A stretch of 6,798 nt of DNA from Anaerolineales bacterium UBA5069 (GTDB lineage Bacteria > Chloroflexota > Anaerolineae > Caldilineales > Caldilineaceae). A model generated the notes under the pieces. The model worked only from the letters and a program-made list of their open reading frames with translations. It ran no database searches and had not been told where the DNA came from. Below are positions 1 to 6,702 of the stretch, piece by piece; the stretch's first letter is position 1, and each line of letters starts with the position of its first letter. The translations under genes were made by a program, and so were the position numbers. The DNA lies in NCBI GenBank assembly GCA_002415895.1, contig DIAV01000160.1, positions 1 through 6,798 of the forward strand, read 5' to 3'.

Positions 1-24
1 TTGAGCACCAGGTTGAGCACCAGG
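1..24. repeat. 12-bp tandem direct repeat, two copies
   Basis: TTGAGCACCAGG occurs twice back to back (1-12 and 13-24). Read on the minus strand in the possible coding frame, it repeats a Leu-Val-Leu-Asn type unit. It may be simple duplication inside a hydrophobic coding stretch. The array could continue beyond the window edge. Confidence 0.6.
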
Positions 25-143
25 GCAACGGCAACCAGCAGGACATCTGATGCGGCAATGGCTTCGCGCCCTTTGTTGACGTGAAACAGAGAGGGTCGCG
101 GCGAACACTCGCCGCGACCCTCTCTGTTCTGCTTGTTGTGCAT
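1..143 (-). CDS. Possible partial small membrane protein, running off the left edge
   Basis: Not recognised and tentative. On the minus strand a stop-free frame runs from an ATG at 143 past the window edge, giving 47 visible residues. The last part (about residues 31-47, with VLLVAVALVLNLVL) is strongly hydrophobic and looks like the start of a membrane helix. Its codons mostly end in G or C, like the neighbours. A GAGG lies 6 nt before the ATG. Against it, the first 20 residues cross a perfect 20-bp stem-loop that looks like a terminator, and those residues are low-complexity and charged. No other ATG or TTG start lies in this frame between the hairpin and the edge; GTG codons occur at 20 and 8. 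The real gene may therefore start outside the window or not exist. If real, it lies 44 nt downstream of the permease on the same strand. Confidence 0.28.
   Translation of the reverse strand, partial: MHNKQNREGRGECSPRPSLFHVNKGREAIAASDVLLVAVALVLNLVL
85..128. terminator. Perfect 20-bp stem-loop, terminator-like
   Basis: Positions 85-104 are exactly complementary in reverse to 109-128, leaving the 4-nt loop ACAC (105-108). The stem is GC-rich in the middle. It sits about 60 nt past the stop of the minus-strand permease gene, a natural place for a transcription terminator. The T content after the stem is modest on the plus strand (TTCTGCTTGTTG) and poor on the minus strand, so it is not a textbook intrinsic terminator. 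It could be bidirectional, an mRNA-stabilising 3' structure, or a repeated intergenic palindrome. Confidence 0.55.
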
Positions 144-187
144 TGCGCGCCTCAGCACTGGCCCTGCGCCCCTGTGCAGCAAAGTGG

Positions 188-2755
188 CTACTCTGCACGC
201 ACGGCCAGCGCGGGCGGAATGCGCCCCAGCCGCCACGCGGGGTAGAGGCCCGCCAGCAGCGCCGCGCCCACCGCCACAAAAAAGGCCTGCACAAAGGTCT
301 GCGGCTGCAAAAACATCTCCAGCGTCCAGCCAAATGAGCGCAGGTTGATGATGTAGATGAGAATCAGCGCCAGCAACAGCCCCGTGGGCAGCGCCAGGAG
401 CCCCGCGCTTGTGCCGATAAGCCCTGTCTCCAGCAGGGAAAGCCGCCAAAGCTGGCGGCGCGTCATCCCCGTGGCGCGCAGGATACCGATTTCGCGCGTG
501 CGCTCCAGTTGCAGGCTCATCAACGTGCTCAGAATGCCAATGAAGGCCACCAGCGTCGCCAGCAGTTGCAGCGCCACGGTAATCGCAAAGGTGCGGTCGA
601 AGACAGCCAGCGCCTCGGTGCGCGTGCCCACGTTGGAGCGCACAAGCAAATTCTCCTGCCCGGCAAAGTGTGTGCGCAGGTCGTTCACCAGCCCATCCAC
701 ATCCACGCTCGGTGCCGCGAAGAGCGCCACCGCAGAGACGCCGTCATCATCCCATAGCGTGCGATAGTGAGCCTCGTCCATGATCACCAGCGGGTTGACG
801 TCGAAATCCACCGAGATGCCCGCCACGCGCAAGGATACAACACCGCGGTCGGTTTGCAGCGCAATTGTATCGCCAAGGGCCACGCCGTGGCGGTTGGCCA
901 TTGGCTCATTGACAAGCACAGCGCCATCGCGCACCGCCTGCCACGTCTGCGCGTTGTCGCCCTGTTGGGCGCGATAGCGGCGCTGATCGCCCGAGAGATC
1001 GTCGCTCAGCGCCTGCACGTTGATATCAAGCGGCACAGTGCTGCCGCCCACATAGGCCGCGGCGGGAATTGTGCGCGTGGTCGCGCTGCGTTCCACGCCG
1101 GAAAAGCTGCGAATCTGCTGCACCAGCGCCGGGTCCAGCGCGGTGAGCACAGTGCTGCTCTGCAGCGACGGCGGCGAGACGTAGATATCGGCCTGCAGGA
1201 CATCATCCAGCCAGCGCACAACGGTAAGGCGGAAGGAGCCGATCATAACGCCCACACCGATGATGACGCTGACGGCCACCATGAGCGCGGCCACGGCCAC
1301 AGCCGTGCGGCTGAGGGAGCGCGTGACAGTGCGCGGGGCCATGCGCTCGATAATGCCAAAACGCGCCAGCAGCCGCCGCGCCCCTGCCATCAGCGCGAGC
1401 AGGAGCACCGGCGTTAGCAGGGCGGCCCCCAGCACCACGGCAAAAAGCCCGGCAAAGGAGATGATCAGGCTCCACGGCGGGATCATGAGCAGCCCACCCG
1501 CCACCAGCATCAAGACGCCGCCGCCCGTAATCCAGGGCAGCGCGCGCTGCGTGCGTTCCTCAACACTGCTGCGTCGCAGCGCACCGGCCGGGGGTACGCT
1601 GGTGGCCTCCCACGCCGGGGCCGCCGCGGCCAGCAGCGCGGCCGCCACGCCAATCAGCCCGCCCTTGACGAGTGTCATGGCCGGCACGTGAATCTCGCGC
1701 ACAGAGACCACAAAGAAGAGATCGTTTACGGTTTGCGTTACCAACTGCACGGCCCCGCGCCCCAGCACAACGCCCAGCGCCAGCCCAAGGAGTGTACCCA
1801 CCAGCCCCAGCACACCCGCCTCCAGCAGAATCAGCGCAAAGATCTGGGCGCGCGTCATGCCCAGCGCGCGCAGGCTGCCCAGCACAGGCCGCCGCTGGAT
1901 CACGCCAAAGGTCACCGTGTTGTAGATCAGGAACATACCCACCACCAGCGCGAGCAGGCTCAGCGCGGTGAGGTTGAGGCGGAAGGCGCGCGTCATCTCG
2001 TTCACGGTGCCGGCGCGCGCAGAGGCTTCGCGCAGCAGCGCGCCGGGGGGCAACAGCGCCTGCACGGCAGCCAACTGCGCTGCGTTGGCGGGGGCGGCGG
2101 GCGCAATCAGGTCAATGCGGTCGAGCCTGCCCACGCGCCCCAGCAACTCCTGTGCGCTGGCAATGTCCGTAATGAGCAGTCCTTCCAACGCGCGTCGGCT
2201 TAGCTCATCCGATGGTGCGAGCAGCCCCACAAGGGTCAGCGTGTTTGTATTGGCTCCGTGGCGAATCGTCACGCTGTCGCCTGTGCTCAGCCCATAGCGT
2301 TGCGCCACGTCGGCGCTCAGCAGCGCGGTATTGGGGATGGCCATGAGTTCGGACAGGTAAGCGGCGGCTGGCGCCTGCGATTGATCACCCAGCCCCAGAT
2401 AGCTGCGGAAGGGCTGCTCGGCAAACGGGTCCACGCCAAAGAGGCGCATAGGCTGCATGTCGAGTTCAACCGCGGTGACATAGTCTTCGACAACGGGCGC
2501 GCTGTTGCGCAGCCCTGCCTCGCTGCGTAGCCGCACATACAGAGCCTCGTCCAGGCCGGCAGGCCCGCCGGTGATCGTGTGCGTGGCGCGTCCGGTAACG
2601 CTCTCCGTGCCCAGTTCAAAGGCGCGCTGCGCCGAACCGTTGGCAAGGTCAATCGCCACAATCATGGCCACGCCAATGGCCACACCAAGGATCAGGAAGA
2701 GGCTTTGCAGCGGTCGCCTCCAGGCGTGGCGCCACGCTTGCTTGAGTACGGGCAT
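188..2755 (-). CDS. ABC transporter permease, FtsX/MacB superfamily, ten-helix YbbP-like
   Basis: This is an 855-residue inner-membrane subunit of an ABC exporter or extractor that works with the ATPase encoded just upstream. One helix (about residues 18-37) is followed by a large extracytoplasmic domain (about 40-260). Three helices follow (about 264-285, 304-332, 362-380), then two central ones (about 408-427 and 429-457). A helix at about 484-508 precedes a second extracytoplasmic domain (about 510-720), and three final helices close the protein. The FtsX signature occurs twice as an internal duplication: [13 protein letters not shown] near 292-304 and [13 protein letters not shown] near 756-768. 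Ten helices with two soluble domains match YbbP-type permeases rather than the four-helix MacB or LolC/E. ATG at 2755 is chosen because AGGAG lies 6 nt before it; an in-frame TTG at 2770 overlaps no such site. The substrate cannot be read from the sequence; known relatives act on lipids, lipoproteins, peptides or antibiotics. Confidence 0.93.
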   Translation of the reverse strand: MPVLKQAWRHAWRRPLQSLFLILGVAIGVAMIVAIDLANGSAQRAFELGTESVTGRATHTITGGPAGLDEALYVRLRSEAGLRNSAPVVEDYVTAVELDMQPMRLFGVDPFAEQPFRSYLGLGDQSQAPAAAYLSELMAIPNTALLSADVAQRYGLSTGDSVTIRHGANTNTLTLVGLLAPSDELSRRALEGLLITDIASAQELLGRVGRLDRIDLIAPAAPANAAQLAAVQALLPPGALLREASARAGTVNEMTRAFRLNLTALSLLALVVGMFLIYNTVTFGVIQRRPVLGSLRALGMTRAQIFALILLEAGVLGLVGTLLGLALGVVLGRGAVQLVTQTVNDLFFVVSVREIHVPAMTLVKGGLIGVAAALLAAAAPAWEATSVPPAGALRRSSVEERTQRALPWITGGGVLMLVAGGLLMIPPWSLIISFAGLFAVVLGAALLTPVLLLALMAGARRLLARFGIIERMAPRTVTRSLSRTAVAVAALMVAVSVIIGVGVMIGSFRLTVVRWLDDVLQADIYVSPPSLQSSTVLTALDPALVQQIRSFSGVERSATTRTIPAAAYVGGSTVPLDINVQALSDDLSGDQRRYRAQQGDNAQTWQAVRDGAVLVNEPMANRHGVALGDTIALQTDRGVVSLRVAGISVDFDVNPLVIMDEAHYRTLWDDDGVSAVALFAAPSVDVDGLVNDLRTHFAGQENLLVRSNVGTRTEALAVFDRTFAITVALQLLATLVAFIGILSTLMSLQLERTREIGILRATGMTRRQLWRLSLLETGLIGTSAGLLALPTGLLLALILIYIINLRSFGWTLEMFLQPQTFVQAFFVAVGAALLAGLYPAWRLGRIPPALAVRAE

Positions 2756-2761
2756 TTCGTG

Positions 2762-2766
2762 CTCCT
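2762..2766 (-). promoter_or_regulatory. Ribosome binding site that decides the permease start
   Basis: AGGAG read on the minus strand, 6 nt before ATG 2755. It overlaps the codons after the alternative TTG at 2770, so the longer start is unlikely. Confidence 0.8.
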
Positions 2767-2782
2767 GCAACTATATCCATAG

Positions 2783-2807
2783 GATCGACAGGCGCGCCTG
2801 CGCGATC
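2783..2807. other. Imperfect hairpin between the ATPase and permease genes
   Basis: The 12-nt palindrome CAGGCGCGCCTG (2789-2800) is enclosed by GATCG (2783-2787) and CGATC (2803-2807), which can pair with each other. It lies in the roughly 70-nt gap between the two minus-strand genes, upstream of the permease ribosome binding site. It has no T-run, so it is probably not a terminator. It could tune mRNA decay or the ratio of the two subunits; that role is inferred. Confidence 0.4.
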
Positions 2808-2825
2808 ACCATTGGGCTTTGTGCG

Positions 2826-3632
2826 TTATGCGTGGTGCGTGGTGCGCCAGAGGTCGTCGCTCACGAGCTTGCCACGCTCAAGGTGGAGCACGCGGTCGGC
2901 GCGCTCTGTGACCTCGGCGGCGTGCGTAGCCATGAAGAGCGTCTTGCCCGCGCCGCTGGTCAGTTCCAGCAGCAGCTCGAGCACAGAGCCGCCCGTCTCC
3001 TCGTCAAGGTTGCCTGTCGGTTCGTCGGCAAGGATCAGGAGCGGATCATGCACAAGCGCACGCGCAATGGCCACACGCTGCTGCTCGCCACCGCTGAGCT
3101 TGTCGGGATACGAATCAAGGCGATTGCCCAGCCCCACACGCTCGAGCAGCGCCGCCGCCTTGGCGCGCACGTTGCGCCGCTGGCCGTTGAGTTCCAGCGG
3201 CAGCGTCACATTCTCCTGCACGGTGAGGGTGGGGATCAGGTTGAAGAACTGGAAGACAATGCCAATCGAGCGGCGGCGAAAGAGTGTGCGCTCCTGTTCG
3301 CTGAGCGCCGTAAGGTGTACAGGGGCGGCGTCGGCGGCGGGATAGATGGTGACATCGCCGGCGCTGGGGGCGTCAATGCCGGAAATCAGGTTGAGCAGCG
3401 TGCTCTTGCCGCTGCCCGAGCGCCCCACCAGACATACAAACTCGCCCGCGTAGAACTCGCGGTCGAGCGCATCGAGCACCACGTGGCTCGTTCCAGCTTC
3501 GCTGTAGCTTTTGGTCAGCCCTTCCAGGCGGATCAGCACAGGCTTGCCATTGGGCCCGCCGTTTGCTGTTGTGCGCATACCGGCGGTTTTTGAGATTTGG
3601 GGCTTGGTCAGTGGGTCTGCGTGTAGCGTCAT
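2826..3632 (-). CDS. ABC transporter ATP-binding protein, YbbA/LolD/MacB-type
   Basis: This cytoplasmic ATPase powers the FtsX-type permease encoded next on the same strand. Numbered from ATG 3632 (268 residues), all nucleotide-binding motifs are intact: Walker [10 protein letters not shown] (70-78), Q-loop Gln128 in [16 protein letters not shown], signature LSGGEQQR (179-186), Walker B LLILADE (198-204) with catalytic Glu204, D-loop GNLD (207-210) and H-loop His237. The pattern LxxLTVxENVxLPLEL after the Q-loop is typical of the MacB/LolD/YbbA branch. The start is uncertain. ATG 3632 and ATG 3578 (250 residues) are in frame and neither has a good Shine-Dalgarno site; the conserved domain begins only at about residue 32, so the shorter form would also be complete. 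The frame stays open far upstream, but that part is opposite the divergent gene and is not coding. No periplasmic adaptor (MacA-like) gene is visible. Confidence 0.93.
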   Translation of the reverse strand: MTLHADPLTKPQISKTAGMRTTANGGPNGKPVLIRLEGLTKSYSEAGTSHVVLDALDREFYAGEFVCLVGRSGSGKSTLLNLISGIDAPSAGDVTIYPAADAAPVHLTALSEQERTLFRRRSIGIVFQFFNLIPTLTVQENVTLPLELNGQRRNVRAKAAALLERVGLGNRLDSYPDKLSGGEQQRVAIARALVHDPLLILADEPTGNLDEETGGSVLELLLELTSGAGKTLFMATHAAEVTERADRVLHLERGKLVSDDLWRTTHHA

Positions 3633-3740
3633 GATCTGCGGAATCCGTAAACGTAGCGAACGATGGCGCAAGCATAGGGCGCGCTGCGCCTGGTGTCTGT
3701 CACGCCGCCGACAATGCCGCGCCGGCGCATAACTGCACTT

Positions 3741-3759
3741 CACCCGTGTGGGTGTTTTT
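3741..3759 (+). terminator. Small hairpin followed by five T, attenuator- or terminator-like
   Basis: CACCC (3741-3745) pairs with GGGTG (3750-3754) around the loop GTGT, and TTTTT follows directly (3755-3759). This is the shape of an intrinsic terminator on the plus strand, but the stem is only 5 bp. It lies about 105 nt before the receiver-like gene. It could block readthrough antisense to the ATPase, act in the leader of the plus-strand operon, or be chance. Confidence 0.35.
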
Positions 3760-3855
3760 CCCGCCGGATTGTCCAACTTCTCCCGACAGACAGGGCGCAT
3801 TGTGTGTCGTAGAGTGTGTATGCACCCTGACACATAGACTTTGGCACGTCTGCCT

Positions 3856-3859
3856 GGAG
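3856..3859 (+). promoter_or_regulatory. Ribosome binding site deciding the receiver-like gene start
   Basis: GGAG lies 7 nt before ATG 3867 and only 4 nt before the adjacent in-frame ATG 3864. The spacing favours 3867. Confidence 0.65.
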
Positions 3860-3866
3860 TTTCATG

Positions 3867-4343
3867 ATGGAAATCCGCCTCCTCTTTGCGACACCGGACC
3901 CCGCGATGCGCGACTTCTTCGTATCGCTGCTGGCCTCCGCGCTTGAACTCACGCCTCTGCAGATTTGCGTGGCCCATGTTGCCGATCATGCTGCGTTGCT
4001 CGCGCGCGTGGATGCGCGGGCCGATGATGTGGTGATTGTGGACTGGCTGATTGCCAGCGAGAGCACGCCCGAACTTGTACGCACAATGACAATCCGCAAT
4101 CCACAACTGCGCACGGTGTTGCTGCTGCCGTTGAGCCACCGCGCCTACCGGCGCGAAGTCTGGCAGGCAGGCGCGTGCAGCAGCATTGCCAAGGAGCACA
4201 TTGAGCAGGAGTGGCTTTCAAGCGTTCTCTGCGTGATGCACCGCGCCATGGAGCGTGAGGCGCGCCTGATTGCCTCCTTCAACGCAGGTGAACCTGTACC
4301 GGTGCAGGTCCCGAGCTTCTGCTGCGGTTTTGCTGCGCCTTGA
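3867..4343 (+). CDS. Stand-alone receiver-like (response regulator) protein with degenerate acidic pocket
   Basis: This is a 158-residue cytoplasmic protein that looks like a single CheY-type receiver domain with a short tail and no DNA-binding or enzymatic output domain. The first strand and turn ([15 protein letters not shown], about 4-18) align with the usual hydrophobic-DD-P-x-x-R pattern, but Thr9 and Pro10 occupy the places of the metal-binding acid pair; only Asp11 is nearby. Asp59 in VVIVDW fits the phosphate acceptor. Ser90 after the hydrophobic strand TVLLLPLS fits the conserved Thr/Ser, and Lys109 in [10 protein letters not shown] fits the conserved Lys. The tail (about 135-158) is unlike a known domain and has adjacent Cys152-Cys153. 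With the acid pair missing, normal Mg-dependent phosphorylation is doubtful, so this may be a pseudo-receiver acting by protein binding. It lies 55 nt before the molybdoenzyme gene on the same strand and is probably co-transcribed. Family assignment rests on pattern only. Confidence 0.72.
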   Translation: MEIRLLFATPDPAMRDFFVSLLASALELTPLQICVAHVADHAALLARVDARADDVVIVDWLIASESTPELVRTMTIRNPQLRTVLLLPLSHRAYRREVWQAGACSSIAKEHIEQEWLSSVLCVMHRAMEREARLIASFNAGEPVPVQVPSFCCGFAAP

Positions 4344-4398
4344 TTTGTTGCCACCGCGGCGCAGCCTGGCGCCGGCGTGTAAAAAAAAGGATGAGAGT
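4344..4398 (+). other. Short intercistronic gap with GC hairpin and A8 tract
   Basis: CGGCGC (4357-4362) can pair with GCGCCG (4369-4374) around a 6-nt loop. Eight A residues follow at 4381-4388 and run straight into the ribosome binding site AGGA (4388-4391), 7 nt before ATG 4399. An A-run rather than a T-run follows the hairpin, so it is not a plus-strand intrinsic terminator; this supports co-transcription of the genes on both sides. The A-rich tract may favour ribosome loading. Confidence 0.45.
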
Positions 4399-6702
4399 AT
4401 GGGCAAGGTTGCTTTACAGATAACCCGCCGCAGCTTCCTCAAAACGGCCGTGGCCGGCAGCGGCGGCCTGGCGCTGGCCGCGCGCCACGTGCGCCGCGTG
4501 GCCGCAAGTGCGCTGCATGAGGCCGGCGTCCCCGACGCATGGTTCTACCGTGGCGAAATCAAGTCCACCTACAGCGTCTGCGACATGTGCCCGTGGCGCT
4601 GTGGTGTGATTGCCCAGAGCGTGGGCGACACTGTTTTCAAGATTGACGGCAATCCTGCCGACCCCAAGAGCCGCGGCAAGCTCTGTGCGCGCGGCCAGGG
4701 TGGCGTCTCCTTTATGTATGATCCCGACCGCCTGCGCGCGCCCATGCTGCGCACGGGCGAACGCGGCGAAGGCAAGTTCAAGGAAGTGACCTGGACAGAG
4801 GCGCTGGACGCCGCCGCCGAGAAGCTCAACGCGATTGCCGCAGAGTACGGCCCCGAATCTGTGGCCGTCTTTGGCCATACCGCGGGCGACTTCTGGTTTG
4901 CCGATTACTGGGCACAGGCCTTTGGCACGCCCAACGCCGCCAAGCCGTCGTCGTCGCTCTGCACCTCGCCGCGCGAAGAGGCCGCCAAGTTTACCTACGG
5001 CTTCCCCATTGGCGGCCACGAACCGGTTGATTGGGATGGCGTGAAGTGCCTGACGCTGATTGGCAGCCATATTGGCGAAGATGCGCGCAACACCGTAATG
5101 CAGGACTTCTCCAACATGGCGGCACGCGGCGGCAAGGTGATTGTGGTGGACCCCCGCTTCTCTACTGTGGCCGCCAAGGCCGACTACTGGCTGCCCATTA
5201 AGCCGGGCACAGACACCGCGCTCATGCTGGCGTGGATGCACGTGCTCATCAACGAGAATTTGTATGACGCCGGCTACATTGCCGAGTGGGCGGAGGGCTT
5301 TGATGAACTCAAGGCGCACGTTGCGGAGTACACCCCCGAGTGGGCGGCAGAGATTACCGACCTGCCGGCGGAGTTGATTGCAACCACGGCGCGCGTTATG
5401 GCGGAGAACGCACCCCAATCGGTGATTATGCCGGGCCGACACGTGACGTGGTATGGCAACGACACGCAGCGCATGCGCGCCGAGTACATCATCAACGCGC
5501 TGCTGGGCGCAGTGGGGCGCGAGGGTGGCTTCTACTTTGCCAAATCGCCCTATATTGAGGAATACCCCCATCCCCCCTTTGCTGTGGCAGGTAGCTCGGG
5601 CGGCTGCTCGGCCGAGCCCGGTCAGGAGAGCGCAGAGCTGCCCACAGGCCCCAGCGGTAAAGCGCGCGCCGACGGCGCACGCACGACATTCCTGCGCGGC
5701 TCCACCGCCATGCAGGAACTGATTGAGCCCATGATCTCGGGCGAGCCCTATCCCATCAAGGCGCTGATTGTTTCCGGCGTTAACCTGCTGCAAAGCGTGC
5801 CCATGGTGGAGCGCACACTGGAAGCGCTCAAGCAGCTCGAGTTCGTGCTTGTCATCGACGTGCTGCCCATGGAGCATGTCGCGTGGGCCGACATCGTCAT
5901 GCCCGAGTCCACCATCCTTGAGCGCTACGAGGACCTCTCGACCGTTGCGCACAAGACCCCCTACATCTCGCTGCGCGAACCTGCTGTAGCGCCTTACTAC
6001 GATACCAGGCCCGCGTGGTGGATGGCGCGCGAATTGGGCCTGCGTATGGGCCTTGAGAAATTCTTCAAGTGGGAGACGGTTGAGGAGTACGTTGACACCC
6101 GCCTCGCGACCATCGGCTCCAGCATTGAGAAGATGCGCGCGAGCGACGGCATCATCATCCAGAAGCCAAAGGCCTACTTTGCGGATTTTGGCGCCACTTC
6201 GCCCTTCCACACACCCACAGGCAAGATTCAACTCTATTCGCACGAGCTTGAACTGGCGGGCTTTGACCCGATTCCCACCTATGAGCCGGTTGAGGAACCA
6301 CCCGAAGGCTTCTTCCGGCTGCTCTATGGGCGACACCCCGTACACACCTTTGCCAAGACACAGAACACGCCGCTGCTCAGCGAACTCTTTGCCGAGAACG
6401 AGGTGTGGCTCAACGCAGATGTGGCCAAAACGTTGAAGATCAAGGATGGCGCAACGGTCATTCTGGAAAATCAGGATGGCGTCATGAGCACCCCCGTCAA
6501 AGCCCGGGTGACGCAGCGCATGCGTCCCGATGCCGTCTACATGGCGCACGGCTTTGGCCACAATGCCCCCGGGCTGAGCCGCGCCCACGCCAGCGGCGCA
6601 AGCGACACCCAATTGATGTCCCGCTACGTACTCGACCCAATTAGCGGCGGTGCAGGGATGCGGGTCAACTTCGTTCGCCTTACGAAGGGAAGCGCCAAAT
6701 GA
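4399..6702 (+). CDS. Tat-exported molybdopterin oxidoreductase, PsrA/PhsA-like catalytic subunit
   Basis: This is a 767-residue catalytic subunit of the DMSO-reductase superfamily, close to the usual length of polysulfide/thiosulfate reductase A chains. The N-terminus has a twin-arginine signal, TRRSFLK (9-15), then a short Ala/Gly-rich stretch, so export in folded form with its cofactor is expected. Cys61, Cys64, Cys68 and Cys96 fit a 4Fe-4S site. Cys188 in SSSLCTSPREEA sits where sulfur-cycle members carry the molybdenum-ligating Cys. The bis-MGD pattern VDPRFSTVAAKADYWLPIKP (250-269), followed by GTD, is classic. The segment GRHPVHTFAKTQNTPLLSEL (644-663) resembles PsrA/PhsA proteins, and the C-terminal third ends in the usual molybdopterin dinucleotide-binding barrel. 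ATG 4399 is chosen for its AGGA site at 7 nt and because the Tat motif follows at once; an upstream in-frame ATG at 4270 lies inside the previous gene. The substrate (polysulfide, thiosulfate, tetrathionate or another oxyanion) and reaction direction are not decidable here. Confidence 0.93.
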   Translation: MGKVALQITRRSFLKTAVAGSGGLALAARHVRRVAASALHEAGVPDAWFYRGEIKSTYSVCDMCPWRCGVIAQSVGDTVFKIDGNPADPKSRGKLCARGQGGVSFMYDPDRLRAPMLRTGERGEGKFKEVTWTEALDAAAEKLNAIAAEYGPESVAVFGHTAGDFWFADYWAQAFGTPNAAKPSSSLCTSPREEAAKFTYGFPIGGHEPVDWDGVKCLTLIGSHIGEDARNTVMQDFSNMAARGGKVIVVDPRFSTVAAKADYWLPIKPGTDTALMLAWMHVLINENLYDAGYIAEWAEGFDELKAHVAEYTPEWAAEITDLPAELIATTARVMAENAPQSVIMPGRHVTWYGNDTQRMRAEYIINALLGAVGREGGFYFAKSPYIEEYPHPPFAVAGSSGGCSAEPGQESAELPTGPSGKARADGARTTFLRGSTAMQELIEPMISGEPYPIKALIVSGVNLLQSVPMVERTLEALKQLEFVLVIDVLPMEHVAWADIVMPESTILERYEDLSTVAHKTPYISLREPAVAPYYDTRPAWWMARELGLRMGLEKFFKWETVEEYVDTRLATIGSSIEKMRASDGIIIQKPKAYFADFGATSPFHTPTGKIQLYSHELELAGFDPIPTYEPVEEPPEGFFRLLYGRHPVHTFAKTQNTPLLSELFAENEVWLNADVAKTLKIKDGATVILENQDGVMSTPVKARVTQRMRPDAVYMAHGFGHNAPGLSRAHASGASDTQLMSRYVLDPISGGAGMRVNFVRLTKGSAK
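6685..6690 (+). promoter_or_regulatory. Ribosome binding site for the iron-sulfur subunit
   Basis: AAGGGA lies 8 nt before ATG 6699, inside the end of the molybdoenzyme gene. Together with the ATGA stop-start overlap, it indicates translational coupling of the two subunits. Confidence 0.7.

Larger units (their letters stand above)
3633..3863. promoter_or_regulatory. Divergent intergenic region, presumed promoters for both transcription units
   Basis: These 231 nt separate the minus-strand ATPase from the plus-strand receiver-like gene, so promoters for both directions should lie here. I cannot identify a convincing -35/-10 pair with normal spacing on either strand. A loose inverted repeat, TGTGT (3815-3819) and ACACA (3830-3834) with a 10-nt spacer, lies about 30 nt before the plus-strand gene and could be an operator, but it is short. 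No small ORF with a good ribosome site is seen. Confidence 0.45.

Noticed and set aside
767..1417. A 216-codon plus-strand frame inside the permease gene
   Set aside because: It lies wholly opposite the permease, which has clear helices and duplicated FtsX motifs; the plus-strand product is His/Arg-rich and featureless.
2505..3593. A 362-codon plus-strand frame over the ATPase and the permease start
   Set aside because: It is antisense to both genes and crosses their boundary; its product shows no domain and the ATPase motifs on the other strand are complete.
3841..3860. Sigma-54-like promoter (TGGCACG near 3842)
   Set aside because: The -24 GG is present, but the required GC at the -12 spacing is not (TG instead), and the site nearly abuts the ribosome site and start codon.
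3633..4199. N-terminal extension of the ATPase frame up to 4199
   Set aside because: The conserved ABC domain starts about 30 codons after ATG 3632, the extension is low-complexity, and it runs opposite the receiver-like gene, which has its own ribosome site and sensible protein pattern.
4270..4398. Upstream in-frame start for the molybdoenzyme at 4270
   Set aside because: It overlaps the end of the receiver-like gene and would bury the twin-arginine signal about 50 residues into the protein; ATG 4399 has a good ribosome site.
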